NCBI RefSeq assembly: GCF_038958875.1
Contig: NZ_CP152407.1
Location: 3,851,501 to 3,915,500, forward strand
Direction: 5' to 3'
DNA: 64,000 nt
Source of the DNA: Acidovorax sp. FHTAMBA
Lineage (GTDB): Bacteria; Pseudomonadota; Gammaproteobacteria; Burkholderiales; Burkholderiaceae_C
Below are positions 10,918 to 19,943 of the stretch, piece by piece. Positions within the stretch are counted from its first letter, which is position 1. Every line of letters starts with the position of its first letter. A model generated the notes under the pieces. It saw only the letters and a program-made list of their open reading frames with translations, was not told where the DNA came from and ran no database searches. Made by a program: the position numbers and the translations under genes.

Positions 10918-11748
10918 CTAGAACGTGCCGGGGTAGGCGCCCCCGTCCGCCAGCACATTCTGCCCCGTCATGTAGCCAGCGTGCACACTGCACAGAAACG
11001 CGCAGATGGCGCCGAACTCGTCGGCGCGGCCATAACGCCCGGCCGGGATCTGCGCCTGCTGCGCGGCCCGCACGTCCTCAACGTTCTTGCCGGCCTTGCT
11101 GGCGGCGGCGGTCACGGTGGCGGCCAGCCGGTCGGTGTCGAACTTGCCCGGCAGCAGGTTGTTGATGGTCACGCCACGGGCGGCGATCTTGCTGCGCGAA
11201 ACACCCGCGACGAAGCCGGTCAGCCCGCTGCGCGCGCCGTTGGACAGGCCCAGGATGTCAATGGGCGCCTTCACGGCGCTGGAGGTGATGTTGACGATGC
11301 GGCCATAGCCGCGTGCGGCCATGCCGTCCACCGTAGCCTTGATGAGCTCGATGGGGGTCAGCATGTTGGCATCCACCGCCTTGATCCATGCGTCACGGTC
11401 CCAGTCGCGGAAGTCACCGGTGGGTGGGCCGCCGGCATTGGTCACCACGATGTCGAAGTCGCGCCCCGGCCCACCGGCCACCGAGAAGACGGCGGCCCGC
11501 CCCTCGGCAGTGGTGATGTCGGCGGCAACGGCCAGCACCACGGGTTTAGAGTGTTTTTGGCCTCCAGCGCTTACCAGTTCTGCGCTATCAGCTATTAATT
11601 TTGTAGCAGCTTCATTCAATGCCTGGGCGTTGCGCGCATTGATGACCACGTTCACGCCCTCGCGCACCAGCGCTTGCGCGCAGCCATAGCCCAACCCCTT
11701 GCTCGCGCCGCACACCAGCGCCCATTTGCCTGCGATACCCAAATCCAT
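10918..11748 (-). CDS. Atypical short-chain dehydrogenase/reductase
   Basis: 276 aa Rossmann oxidoreductase. The cofactor motif is GASKGLGYG (14-22) and NAGG is present, but the usual YxxxK catalytic pair is absent: the helix reads LSNGARSGL, as in the BKR-like SDR subgroup with an imperfect tetrad. The product may still bind a nucleotide; substrate unknown. ATG 11748 follows TTGGAG. Residues about 48-65, between the second strand and the VLAVAADITT strand, come from an in-frame copy of the dispersed palindromic repeat, making this loop longer than usual. Confidence 0.88.
   Translation of the reverse strand: MDLGIAGKWALVCGASKGLGYGCAQALVREGVNVVINARNAQALNEAATKLIADSAELVSAGGQKHSKPVVLAVAADITTAEGRAAVFSVAGGPGRDFDIVVTNAGGPPTGDFRDWDRDAWIKAVDANMLTPIELIKATVDGMAARGYGRIVNITSSAVKAPIDILGLSNGARSGLTGFVAGVSRSKIAARGVTINNLLPGKFDTDRLAATVTAAASKAGKNVEDVRAAQQAQIPAGRYGRADEFGAICAFLCSVHAGYMTGQNVLADGGAYPGTF
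11554..11607 (+). repeat. Dispersed palindromic repeat, copy 4 (inside the SDR gene)
   Basis: TTTTTGGCCTCC, core AGCGCTTACCAGTTCTGCGC, then AGCTATTAATTTTGTAGC. It lies in the SDR gene on the opposite strand, in frame, adding about 18 residues to a surface loop. Confidence 0.85.
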
Positions 11749-11813
11749 AACAATCTCCAAGTTGCACACTGATACATGTGCTTTCGCCCAAATCATAATT
11801 GGAGAGCACGACG

Positions 11814-12425
11814 ATGAACCGGCTACACCGCGGAGCCCTTGCCCTCTGGCTGTCATTGCCTGCGCTGGCGCTGCTGGCAGGCGGTGCGCAGGCGCAGGAG
11901 GCCGCAGTGGTCAAGCGTGCCACGCAGCTGCGCGACACCCCCGCCGACAGCGGCGCGAGCGTGGCGGCGCTGGAGGCCAACGCAGTGGTCACGCGCAGCA
12001 ACGAGCGCAAGGGCCCCTGGACGCGGGTCACCACACCGCAGGGCGCATCAGGCTGGGTGCACATGTTTGACCTGGGCCCGTCATCGGGCTCGGCAGCACC
12101 CGCCAGCAACGCGGCCACCAGCGGCCTGCGCGGGCTGGGCGGGTTGTTTGGCGGCAACAGCGGGCCCACCACCACCGCCACTTCGACGGTAGGTATCCGC
12201 GGGCTGGGCGCCGAAGACATTGCCAACGCGCAGCCCAACCCGGCCGCCGTCGGCCGGGCCGAGGCACTGCGCGTCAATGCCGACCAGGCGCGGCAGTTTG
12301 CCAGCACGGCGTCGCTGAAGGCGCGCGATGTGCCTGCGCTGGCACAGCCCCCCCTGCCCACCTCCAGCGGACGTTCCGGCGGCAGCTTCAGCAGCCCGTC
12401 GGACCCCAACCACAGCCCCAACTGA
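11814..12425 (+). CDS. Exported SH3-domain protein
   Basis: 203 aa with signal peptide (about 1-27, LLAGGAQAQ) and a bacterial SH3 domain (about 30-85: VVKRATQLRDTPADSG, WTRVTTPQGASGWVH). The second half is Gly/Ala/Ser-rich and low in complexity. Such domains bind cell-wall material or protein partners in the periplasm. GGAGAG lies seven bases before ATG 11814. The next gene, an M48 peptidase, starts four bases after the stop codon, so the two probably act together. Confidence 0.85.
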   Translation: MNRLHRGALALWLSLPALALLAGGAQAQEAAVVKRATQLRDTPADSGASVAALEANAVVTRSNERKGPWTRVTTPQGASGWVHMFDLGPSSGSAAPASNAATSGLRGLGGLFGGNSGPTTTATSTVGIRGLGAEDIANAQPNPAAVGRAEALRVNADQARQFASTASLKARDVPALAQPPLPTSSGRSGGSFSSPSDPNHSPN

Positions 12426-12429
12426 GGAG

Positions 12430-13413
12430 ATGAACGTGCCCCGAACTCCCGCATGGACGCGCTGTGCCCGCCTGGCAACGCTGGCGGCGGCGCTGGCGGC
12501 AGCCCCGCTGCTGGCCCACAGCCAGAACGTGATGAACATCCTGAACTCCCTGGGCGGCGGGCTGGGCTCGGCCCTCACGGGTGCTGCGGGTGCGCCACCT
12601 GCGCAGGGTGATGACCTCATCAGCTTGCTGACCCAGTCGATGGAGAACATCGATGAACCCAGGGAGATCGAGATCGGCCGCCAGCTGGCCGCGTTGCTGC
12701 TGGGCGCCAAGCCCGCGCATCCCGACATGGCGCTGCAGGGCTACGTGAACCGCCTGGGCCGCTGGATCAGCCTGCACTCGCCGCGCCCCGGCCTGCCCTG
12801 GACCTTTGTGGTGCTGGACGACAACGGCTACAACGCCTTTGCCGCACCCGGCGGTTATGTGTTCGTGACCAAGGGGCTCATTGACCGCTGCGCCGACGAG
12901 TCCGAACTGGCGGGCATCCTCGCGCACGAGATCACACACGTCACCTCCAGGCACCATCTGCAGGCCATCCGCCAGAGCGCGATGGCCGGGTTGGGCACCC
13001 GGGTGCTGGCCTCGCAGATCCGCACCAGCAATGTGGCCGGCCAGCTCGTGCGCGACCAGCTGCTGTCGCTGTTCCGCACCGTCTACACCAAGGGCCTGAG
13101 CCAGACGGACGAGTTCGAAGCCGACCGCACCGGCGTATCGCTGGCGGCCAAGGCGGGGTTTGACCCCTACGGCCTGGTGTCGGTGCTGCAGCAGCTGCGC
13201 ACCGTGACGCCCGACAACCCGCTGTTCACGCTGCAGATGTCCACCCACCCCGCCGCGCAGGCGCGCATGGAGTACCTGGAGCAATCGATGGGCCGCCAGC
13301 TCGACGGGCTGGGCGGCTCGCGCGCCACCCTTGCCGAACGCCTTGCCGCGCCGCCCCTCCGCCCTGCCCCCGCGCCACCTGCCCGGCCCGCTGCGGCCCG
13401 CAAATCCGGCTGA
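12430..13413 (+). CDS. Exported M48-family zinc metalloprotease
   Basis: 327 aa. Signal peptide (about 1-32), then an M48 peptidase domain with HEITH at 166-170 and the third zinc ligand E230 in FEADRTGV. No TPR repeats follow; the C-terminus is Pro/Ala-rich. Periplasmic M48 enzymes of the BepA/LoiP type act in outer-membrane protein quality control. The ATG at 12430 directly abuts GAGGAG, which is closer than normal; the GTG at 12436 has better spacing and may be the real start. Confidence 0.9.
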   Translation: MNVPRTPAWTRCARLATLAAALAAAPLLAHSQNVMNILNSLGGGLGSALTGAAGAPPAQGDDLISLLTQSMENIDEPREIEIGRQLAALLLGAKPAHPDMALQGYVNRLGRWISLHSPRPGLPWTFVVLDDNGYNAFAAPGGYVFVTKGLIDRCADESELAGILAHEITHVTSRHHLQAIRQSAMAGLGTRVLASQIRTSNVAGQLVRDQLLSLFRTVYTKGLSQTDEFEADRTGVSLAAKAGFDPYGLVSVLQQLRTVTPDNPLFTLQMSTHPAAQARMEYLEQSMGRQLDGLGGSRATLAERLAAPPLRPAPAPPARPAAARKSG

Positions 13414-13441
13414 GCGTAGTTTTTGCGCCTGGTGCCTGGTA

Positions 13442-14440
13442 TCAGCGGCGCGCCAGCTGGGTGAACACAAAGATGCCCACCAGAACCAGGGCCGTACCGG
13501 CAGCCACCCACACGGTGAACGGCTCCCCCAGAATCCACACCCCCATGAGGATGGTGGACAGCGGCCCCACCATGCCGGTCTGCGCGGTGGTGCCCGCGCC
13601 GATGCGCTCGATGGCCATCATCACCATCAGCACCGGTGCCGCGGTGCACAGCGTGGCGTTGAGGACGGACAGCCAGATCACCTCCGGGGCCACCACGGCG
13701 GCGCTCAAAGGGCGCAGCAGCACGAACTGCAGCAGGCACAGCAGGCAGGCCACGGTGGTGGCCAGGCCCACCAGGCGCAATGCGCCCAGGCGCTGCACCA
13801 GCTCACCGCTGTAGACCAGATAGATGGCATAGCTGACCGCGCTCATGAACACCAGCAGCGCACCCCATGCGGCGTCAGCACCCTGCAGGTTGGCTTCGTG
13901 GCCGAATACCAGCACCACCCCGGCATAGCTGATGAGCATGCCCAGCGCCTGCCCCCAGCGAATGCCGCGCCGGTACAGCACCCAGCCAAGCATCACCACC
14001 AGGGTGGGGTTGAGGTACAGGATCAGGCGTTCCAGGCTGGCGCTGATGTAGGCCAGCCCTGCGAAGTCGAGAAAGCTCGCCAGGTAGTAACCGGTGAGCC
14101 CCAGCCCCAGCACGCCCAGCCAGTCCTTGCGGGTGAGCGGCGGCTTACCCCGGCTGGCCCACCAGGCCATCACGGCAAAGATGGGCAGTGCAAACAGCAT
14201 GCGGTACATGATGAGCGTGACCGCATCCACCCCATGGCGGTATGCCAGCTTCACGATGATGGCCTTGCCACTGAAGGCGATGGAGCCCAGGAGGGCCAGC
14301 GTGATGCCAGTCGCTACATTTTTAGTAGCTACTTGCGCTTTACCAGATTGCGTTTGAACCAATTTTGATGAGAATTTTCGCAAGAGAATGACGGCACGGC
14401 CGTACCCGGCCGCTGCGGCGATGGCCCACGTGGCAGGCAT
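13442..14440 (-). CDS. EamA/DMT-family transporter with repeat-derived N-terminus
   Basis: About 332 aa; ten hydrophobic helices in two EamA repeats, the first starting at TGITLALLGSIAFSGKAI. An exporter of unknown substrate. The start is uncertain: ATG 14440 gives a 45-residue leader that includes a stretch encoded by the dispersed palindromic repeat (14313-14366); an ATG at 14515 and in-frame TTG codons nearer the first helix are alternatives, none with a good ribosome site. Convergent with the M48 gene, with 28 bases between them. Confidence 0.8.
   Translation of the reverse strand: MPATWAIAAAAGYGRAVILLRKFSSKLVQTQSGKAQVATKNVATGITLALLGSIAFSGKAIIVKLAYRHGVDAVTLIMYRMLFALPIFAVMAWWASRGKPPLTRKDWLGVLGLGLTGYYLASFLDFAGLAYISASLERLILYLNPTLVVMLGWVLYRRGIRWGQALGMLISYAGVVLVFGHEANLQGADAAWGALLVFMSAVSYAIYLVYSGELVQRLGALRLVGLATTVACLLCLLQFVLLRPLSAAVVAPEVIWLSVLNATLCTAAPVLMVMMAIERIGAGTTAQTGMVGPLSTILMGVWILGEPFTVWVAAGTALVLVGIFVFTQLARR
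14313..14366 (-). repeat. Dispersed palindromic repeat, copy 5 (5' end of an EamA gene)
   Basis: On the minus strand: AAAATTGGTTCAAACGCAAT, CTGG, TAAAGCGCAAGTAGCTAC and TAAAAATGTAGC. It lies directly before the first transmembrane helix of the transporter and is open in its frame. More diverged in the core than other copies. Confidence 0.65.
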
Positions 14441-14536
14441 GGCCCAGTGTCGCACGGGGCCCAGCCCCGCGCCATCGACGCTGCGTGCGGGTGGCACCGC
14501 CATGCACGATGGCACGGCGATAGCGGCCGGGGTCTG

Positions 14537-15841
14537 TCAGCCCGCCGGGGGCTTGCGAAACACCCGGTGGTGCAGGCGCCGCAGCGACCACCACACACCG
14601 GCCGCCACCACCGGGATCGCCAGCGCCGCCGTGGTTTCGGGCGACAGGGGCCAGCCCAGCGCCTGCGCGGCCTTCGCCAGATAACTGACCAGGCCCACGA
14701 TGTAGTACGTGATGGCCGCCACCGACAGCCCCTCCACGGTGGACTGCATCTGCAGCTGCAAATCCTGCCGGTGGTTCATCGCGGTCAGCAGCGACTGGCT
14801 GCTTTGCTGCTGCTCAATCTCCACCCGTGTGCGCAGCAGGTTGCTCATGCGCGATACCCGTTGCGACAGCGCATCCTGCCGCCGGGCGGCCCATTCACAG
14901 GTGCTGCGCGCGGGCGTGAGGCGCCGGTCCATGAACTCGCGGATGGTCTGCATGCCGGCCAGGCGCGATTCGGCGATGTCCTGGATGCGGCGGTCCAGCA
15001 ATTCAAAGTAGGCACTGCTGGCCGAAAAACGCGAGTGCGTGGCTGCATACTGGCTCTCCACCTGCCCGGCCAGCCGGGTGAGCCGGTCCAGCAGTGCGGG
15101 CTCGGCATCGCGGTTGGCGGTGCGGATCGCGTCCGCCAGCGCAGCGAGCTCCCGCTCGGCAAAGGCCAGTGCGCTGGCCGCCTCGCGTGCGGCGGGCAGG
15201 CCCAGCAGCGCGGCCATGCGGTAGGTTTCGATTTCGAGCAGGCGCTGCACCAGGCGGCCCAGGCGCCGCTGGGTCATGCCGCCGGCCAGCAGCACCATGC
15301 GCGAGAACCCATCGGCGTGGATCGCAAAGTCGGTGTACACCTCGCCATGCCCATCGGCCACGGTGGAGGCCACGAGCGTGTCCTCATGCAGCACATGCCT
15401 GACCAGCGAACCCGATCCGAACGTGTGCGTGGGCAGCACCCACAGGTTGAGGCTGCACAGGCACTGCCCGGGCAACGCGGCCAGCCAGTCCCGCGGCACC
15501 ACATCGGCGGCGCTGGCGGGCTCGCGCTCGCCAAAGGCCTCGGCGCTCATGGGCACCATGAAGGTCCAGGAGACAAACTCGGTGTGCAGCTCCCAGCGCA
15601 GGCGGTAGGCCCCCAGGTCCATGCGCAGGTGGTTGGTATCCGCATCGGGCAGGGCCAGGTGGTGGTTGCGCAAAAGGGCGGCCACATGCGCCCGGCTCGC
15701 TTCACGCCCGGCGGCGTCGGCCAGCATGACAATGTGCACGATGGCCACGGGCGACGTGATCGCCTCGGGCGGGCGGGCGTGGATTTCGTTGTGCAGCATC
15801 GCCCGGTGGGGATGCTGCCGGGGGTGAAACGGTATGGGCAT
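14537..15841 (-). CDS. DUF3422-family membrane protein
   Basis: 434 aa, matching the DUF3422 family by its N-terminal MLHNEIHARPPEAI motif and overall length. A soluble N-terminal part of about 360 residues with a helical, possibly coiled-coil middle is followed by two hydrophobic segments near the C-terminus (VAAITYYIVGLVSYLAKAA, TTAALAIPVVAAGVWWSL). Function unknown; likely an inner-membrane protein. It stands alone between the EamA gene and the tct terminator. Confidence 0.85.
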   Translation of the reverse strand: MPIPFHPRQHPHRAMLHNEIHARPPEAITSPVAIVHIVMLADAAGREASRAHVAALLRNHHLALPDADTNHLRMDLGAYRLRWELHTEFVSWTFMVPMSAEAFGEREPASAADVVPRDWLAALPGQCLCSLNLWVLPTHTFGSGSLVRHVLHEDTLVASTVADGHGEVYTDFAIHADGFSRMVLLAGGMTQRRLGRLVQRLLEIETYRMAALLGLPAAREAASALAFAERELAALADAIRTANRDAEPALLDRLTRLAGQVESQYAATHSRFSASSAYFELLDRRIQDIAESRLAGMQTIREFMDRRLTPARSTCEWAARRQDALSQRVSRMSNLLRTRVEIEQQQSSQSLLTAMNHRQDLQLQMQSTVEGLSVAAITYYIVGLVSYLAKAAQALGWPLSPETTAALAIPVVAAGVWWSLRRLHHRVFRKPPAG

Positions 15842-15901
15842 GCGGACCTCGGTGCGCGATTGTGTACTGGTACACCGCCCGTGAAACTGAATCGCCTCTC
15901 C

Positions 15902-15929
15902 AAAAAAAACGGCACCCGAGGGTGCCGTT
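15902..15929 (-). terminator. Rho-independent terminator after tctA
   Basis: On the minus strand a perfect 10-bp stem (AACGGCACCC / GGGTGCCGTT) with a 2-base loop runs into eight T. It lies 31 bases beyond the tctA stop codon. Confidence 0.9.
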
Positions 15930-15959
15930 GTTCATGTCGGAAGCTGGAAGCGCGCCCGG

Positions 15960-17471
15960 TCAGTCTTCCACGAAGGCTTCCTCGCGCTTGCTCTTCACTG
16001 AAGGCAGCAGCACGATGATGAGCAGCAGTAACGCTGCAGCCAGCAGGCCCGCCGACAGCGGACGCGTGACAAACACGCTCCAATCGCCGCGCGAGAGCAG
16101 CAGCGCGCGGCGCAGGTTCTCTTCCATCATCGGGCCCAGAATGAAGCCCAGCAGCAAGGGCGCAGGTTCGGTACCCAGCTTGTGGAAGATGTAACCCACC
16201 AGTCCGAACAGGCCCACCATCCAGATATCCCACGTGTTGTTGTTGGTGGAATACACGCCCACCGCACAGAACAGCACGATGGAGGGGAACAGCCAGCGGT
16301 AAGGCACCGTCAGCAGCTTGATCCAGATGCCGATCAGCGGCAGGTTCAGCACTACCAGCATCGCGTTACCAATCCACATCGAGGCGATCAGGCCCCAGAA
16401 CAACTCGGGGTTGCTGGTCATCACCTGCGGGCCGGGCTGGATGTTGTGGATGGTCATGGCACCCACCATCAGCGCCATCACCGCATTGGGTGGAATGCCC
16501 AGTGTCAGCAGGGGAATGAAGGACGTCTGCGATCCGGCATTGTTGGCAGCTTCAGGCGCAGCGACACCGCGGATGTTGCCTTGGCCAAAAGGAACTTCAC
16601 CGGGGTGCAGCTTGGTCTTCTTTTCGATCGTGTAGGCAGCAAAAGCCGACAGCAGAGCGCCACCGCCCGGCAGGATGCCCAGGGCAGAACCCAGAGCGGT
16701 ACCGCGGATCACTGCGGGCAGCATCCGCTTGAAGTCTTCCTTGGTGGGGAACAGGCCTTCCACCTTGGCGGTGAAAACCTCACGCTCGTCCTCCGGACGG
16801 GACAGGTTGGCAATGATTTCACCGTAGCCGAACACGCCCATCGCAATGGTGACGAAACCAATGCCGTCGGTCAGTTCGGGCACATCGAAGCTGAAGCGGG
16901 CAACGCCGGAGTTCACGTCGGTACCCACCAGGCCCATCAGCAGGCCCAGCACGATCATGGCCACGGCCTTGAGCAGCGAGCCAGAGGCCAGTACCACGGC
17001 ACCAATCAGGCCCAGCACCATCAGCGAGAAATATTCAGCAGGGCCGAACTTGAACGCTACCTCGGTCAGTGGTGGCGCGAAGGCTGCCAGGATCAGCGTG
17101 CCCACGCACCCTGCAAAGAACGAACCCAGACCCGCAGCAGCCAGCGCCGGCCCCGCACGGCCCTTGCGCGCCATCTGGTAGCCGTCAATCACGGTGACCA
17201 CCGACGATGACTCACCCGGCAGGTTCACCAGAATGGCCGTGGTGGAGCCGCCGTACTGGGCGCCGTAATAGATACCTGCCAGCATGATCAGCGCAGCCAC
17301 CGGGGGCAGCGCGTAGGTGGCGGGCAGCAGCATGGCGATGGTGGCCACCGGGCCGATGCCGGGCAACACACCGATCAGCGTGCCCAGCAGGCAGCCCACA
17401 AAGCAGTAAATGAGGTTCTGGAAGGTGAACGCAACACCAAAACCCAGCGATAGATTGTCAATAAGATCCAT
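15960..17471 (-). CDS. tctA: Tripartite tricarboxylate transporter, large permease subunit
   Basis: 503 aa, the usual TctA length, with about twelve transmembrane segments and the family motif GVLPGIGPVATIAMLLP (38-54) plus GTALGSALGILPGGGALLSA near the middle. TctA moves tricarboxylates or other carboxylates inward with Na+ or H+ after delivery by a periplasmic TctC/Bug protein. It follows tctB by 15 bases. No tctC is adjacent; the only Bug protein in this window is at 49.5 kb. A strong terminator follows the gene. Confidence 0.95.
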   Translation of the reverse strand: MDLIDNLSLGFGVAFTFQNLIYCFVGCLLGTLIGVLPGIGPVATIAMLLPATYALPPVAALIMLAGIYYGAQYGGSTTAILVNLPGESSSVVTVIDGYQMARKGRAGPALAAAGLGSFFAGCVGTLILAAFAPPLTEVAFKFGPAEYFSLMVLGLIGAVVLASGSLLKAVAMIVLGLLMGLVGTDVNSGVARFSFDVPELTDGIGFVTIAMGVFGYGEIIANLSRPEDEREVFTAKVEGLFPTKEDFKRMLPAVIRGTALGSALGILPGGGALLSAFAAYTIEKKTKLHPGEVPFGQGNIRGVAAPEAANNAGSQTSFIPLLTLGIPPNAVMALMVGAMTIHNIQPGPQVMTSNPELFWGLIASMWIGNAMLVVLNLPLIGIWIKLLTVPYRWLFPSIVLFCAVGVYSTNNNTWDIWMVGLFGLVGYIFHKLGTEPAPLLLGFILGPMMEENLRRALLLSRGDWSVFVTRPLSAGLLAAALLLLIIVLLPSVKSKREEAFVED

Positions 17472-17486
17472 GGTCGGTGCTCCTGC

Positions 17487-17975
17487 TTAACCCGTGATGA
17501 AACTCGGCCACACAGGGAACTGCAGCTTGAGCGCCCAGACGAATGCCACGTAACTGCCCGCTGCGAGTATGGTGGCCAGGATGAACACGGACTTCGCGTT
17601 GAACTCCTGACCCGCCAGGCTTGAAATGAAGGTCAGGGCATAAATCGCGACGATAAGGCCCATCGCCGGGACTCCGAAGCTGGGAAGGCCTGCCAGCAGA
17701 ATGCCGAACACGAAGTTGGCAGCCAGAACGAAGAACAGCGGCTTCCAGGCCCACTTGCCGATCTTGTCGCCATCCTGGGTTTCCACCGTCATGGCCTTGA
17801 AGGTGATCAAGCCGCCGATAAAGGCGAGCAGGATACCCAGCATCAGTGGAAAGTACCCGGGGCCCATGCGCGCACCGGTTCCGACGTTGTACGTGGTGGC
17901 ACCCCACGCAAACGCCACGCCCACCCCCATGAACATGAGGCCGGCAAAGAAGTCTTTTTGACTTTTGATTTTCAC
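17487..17975 (-). CDS. tctB: Tripartite tricarboxylate transporter, small permease subunit
   Basis: 162 aa, four hydrophobic segments (FAGLMFMGVGVAFAWGATTY; GYFPLMLGILLAFIGGLITF; PLFFVLAANFVFGILLAGL; SVFILATILAAGSYVAFVW), typical of TctB/DUF1468. Forms the membrane complex with TctA downstream. AAGGAGACAATTC lies just before the ATG at 17975. First gene of a two-gene operon; the promoter should lie in the 131 bases up to the GspE-type gene. Confidence 0.92.
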   Translation of the reverse strand: MKIKSQKDFFAGLMFMGVGVAFAWGATTYNVGTGARMGPGYFPLMLGILLAFIGGLITFKAMTVETQDGDKIGKWAWKPLFFVLAANFVFGILLAGLPSFGVPAMGLIVAIYALTFISSLAGQEFNAKSVFILATILAAGSYVAFVWALKLQFPVWPSFITG

Positions 17976-18106
17976 GAATTGTCTCCTTGGCGGGAATCTC
18001 GACTGCGCGATTGTGCGTGCAACGGGGGGTCAAACAGATGTGGATTCCACCTACACCTGGTAACGCATGGCCGCCCGGAGAGGAGAAACCTCCGGGGAAA
18101 GTGCGG

Positions 18107-19900
18107 CTATTCCAGCGGCGGGGTCGCCGCAATCACCTCTTCCAGGGTGGTCAAGCCCTCGGCCACCCGCAGCGCGCCCGCCAGCCGCAAGGGGCGCATG
18201 CCATCTTGTACCGCCTGGCGGCGCAACTGGTCGATCGACGGCGCCTGGTTGATCTTGTCCTTGAGTGCCTCGGTCACCGTGAGCAGCTCATACAGGCCCA
18301 TGCGCCCGCGAAAGCCGCCCATGCGGCAGTCCACACACCCCACCGGCTTGTACGGGTGGTACCCGCCGCTGAGCTTCCAGGGCTTGACCACTTCCATCAG
18401 GGTTTCCCGCTGCGCGGCTTCGTCCTTTTGCTTGCACTGCTTGCACAGCGTGCGCACCAGGCGCTGGGCAAGCACACCGAGCAGCGTTGCGTTGAGCAGG
18501 TAGGGCGGCACCCCGAGTTCCATCATGCGGGTGATGGCCGAGGGTGCGTCGTTGGTGTGGAGCGTGGAGAACACCAGATGCCCCGTCAGCGCGGCCTGAA
18601 TGGCCATTTCGGCGGTTTCCAGGTCGCGGATTTCGCCCACCATGATGATGTCCGGATCCTGGCGCATGAGGGCACGCAGGCCCTCGGCGAAGTTGAAATC
18701 AAGCTGGGGCTGCACCTGGGTCTGGTTGAAGCTGGGCTCGATCATTTCAATCGGGTCTTCCACCGTGCTCACGTTGACCTCTTCGGTCGCCACCCGCTTC
18801 AAGGTGGAATACAGCGTGGTGGTCTTGCCCGAACCCGTGGGCCCCGTCACCAGGATGATGCCGTGCGGGCGCTTGACCAGGCTTTCCCAGCGCTCGGCAT
18901 CGTGCTGGGCAAAGCCCAGCGCGTCCAGATCCTTGACCGCGTTGTCCGGGTCAAAAATCCGCATGACCATCTTCTCGCCAAACGCTGTAGGAAGGGTGGA
19001 CAGGCGCATTTCCACCTCGTCGCCGCGCTGGTTGCGGGTCTTGATGCGGCCGTCCTGGGGGCGGCGCTTTTCCACCACGTCGATGCGGCCCAGCAGCTTG
19101 ATGCGCGAGACCATGGCGTTGTGAACGCCCATGGGCATCTGGTAGACAGGGTGCAGCACGCCGTCGATGCGAAACCGGATCACGCCCTGGTCGCGCCGGG
19201 GCTCCAGGTGGATGTCGCTGGCACGCTGGTCAAAGGCGTACTGCCAGAGCCAGTCCACCACCTTGACCACGCCCTGGTCGTTGGCATCGAGCTGCTTGTT
19301 GCTCTTGCCCAGCTCCACCAGCTGCTCGAAGCTGCTGCCGCCGGAGTTGCCGCCCGCCTTCTGGGCAGCGCGCACGGATTTGGCGAGGGCAAAAAATTCG
19401 GCGGTAAACCGGTGAATGTCCAGCGGGCTGGCCACCACACGGCGTACCGTGCGGCGGGACTGCCGCTCCACCTCGGCCACCCAGTCATCAATGAACGGCT
19501 CGGCAGTGGCTACCACCACTTCCTTGGTGGTCACCTGGACCGGCAGCACCTTGTGGCGCTCAGCATAGGTGGCGCTCATGGTGTCGGAGACACGGCCCAC
19601 ATCCACCTTGAGCGGGTCGATGCGCAAGTAGGGCAGACCGGCCCGCTTCGCCAGGTATTCGGACAAGGCCTCGATGTCCAGCGGTTTGCCATCGCTGGCC
19701 CGCTCCATGGCGACGTTGGCCAGCCGCACCAGTGCATGCTGCGAGCTCTCGGCCTGCGAGCAACGCGAAATCGTGCGCCTGGCCTCCTCGCGCGAAATCA
19801 CGCCGTCGTCGCTGAGCCACTCCACCACGCGGCGCCAGTCCACCGGACCGCGATAGGGCGCCACGCTCGCGGCAGTGGCGAGGTCCGAATCAGCTTTCAT
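18107..19900 (-). CDS. GspE/PilB-type secretion or pilus ATPase
   Basis: 597 aa. MshEN-like N-terminal domain (about 20-170), then the ATPase core with Walker A GPTGSGKTTTLYSTL at about 352, an Asp box, and the four-cysteine zinc site of the family (CKQCKQ at about 486 and CVDCRMGG about 40 residues later). These hexameric ATPases drive type II secretion or type IV pilus extension. It stands alone, with no gspD/F or pilC/D genes near it, so the apparatus it serves cannot be named. Residues 1-60 are variable. A 43-base gap separates it from the upstream gene. Confidence 0.88.
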   Translation of the reverse strand: MKADSDLATAASVAPYRGPVDWRRVVEWLSDDGVISREEARRTISRCSQAESSQHALVRLANVAMERASDGKPLDIEALSEYLAKRAGLPYLRIDPLKVDVGRVSDTMSATYAERHKVLPVQVTTKEVVVATAEPFIDDWVAEVERQSRRTVRRVVASPLDIHRFTAEFFALAKSVRAAQKAGGNSGGSSFEQLVELGKSNKQLDANDQGVVKVVDWLWQYAFDQRASDIHLEPRRDQGVIRFRIDGVLHPVYQMPMGVHNAMVSRIKLLGRIDVVEKRRPQDGRIKTRNQRGDEVEMRLSTLPTAFGEKMVMRIFDPDNAVKDLDALGFAQHDAERWESLVKRPHGIILVTGPTGSGKTTTLYSTLKRVATEEVNVSTVEDPIEMIEPSFNQTQVQPQLDFNFAEGLRALMRQDPDIIMVGEIRDLETAEMAIQAALTGHLVFSTLHTNDAPSAITRMMELGVPPYLLNATLLGVLAQRLVRTLCKQCKQKDEAAQRETLMEVVKPWKLSGGYHPYKPVGCVDCRMGGFRGRMGLYELLTVTEALKDKINQAPSIDQLRRQAVQDGMRPLRLAGALRVAEGLTTLEEVIAATPPLE

Positions 19901-19943
19901 TTCAATCCTTTCAAAGGCATGCAGCGCACCGCAGGCCCAAATA

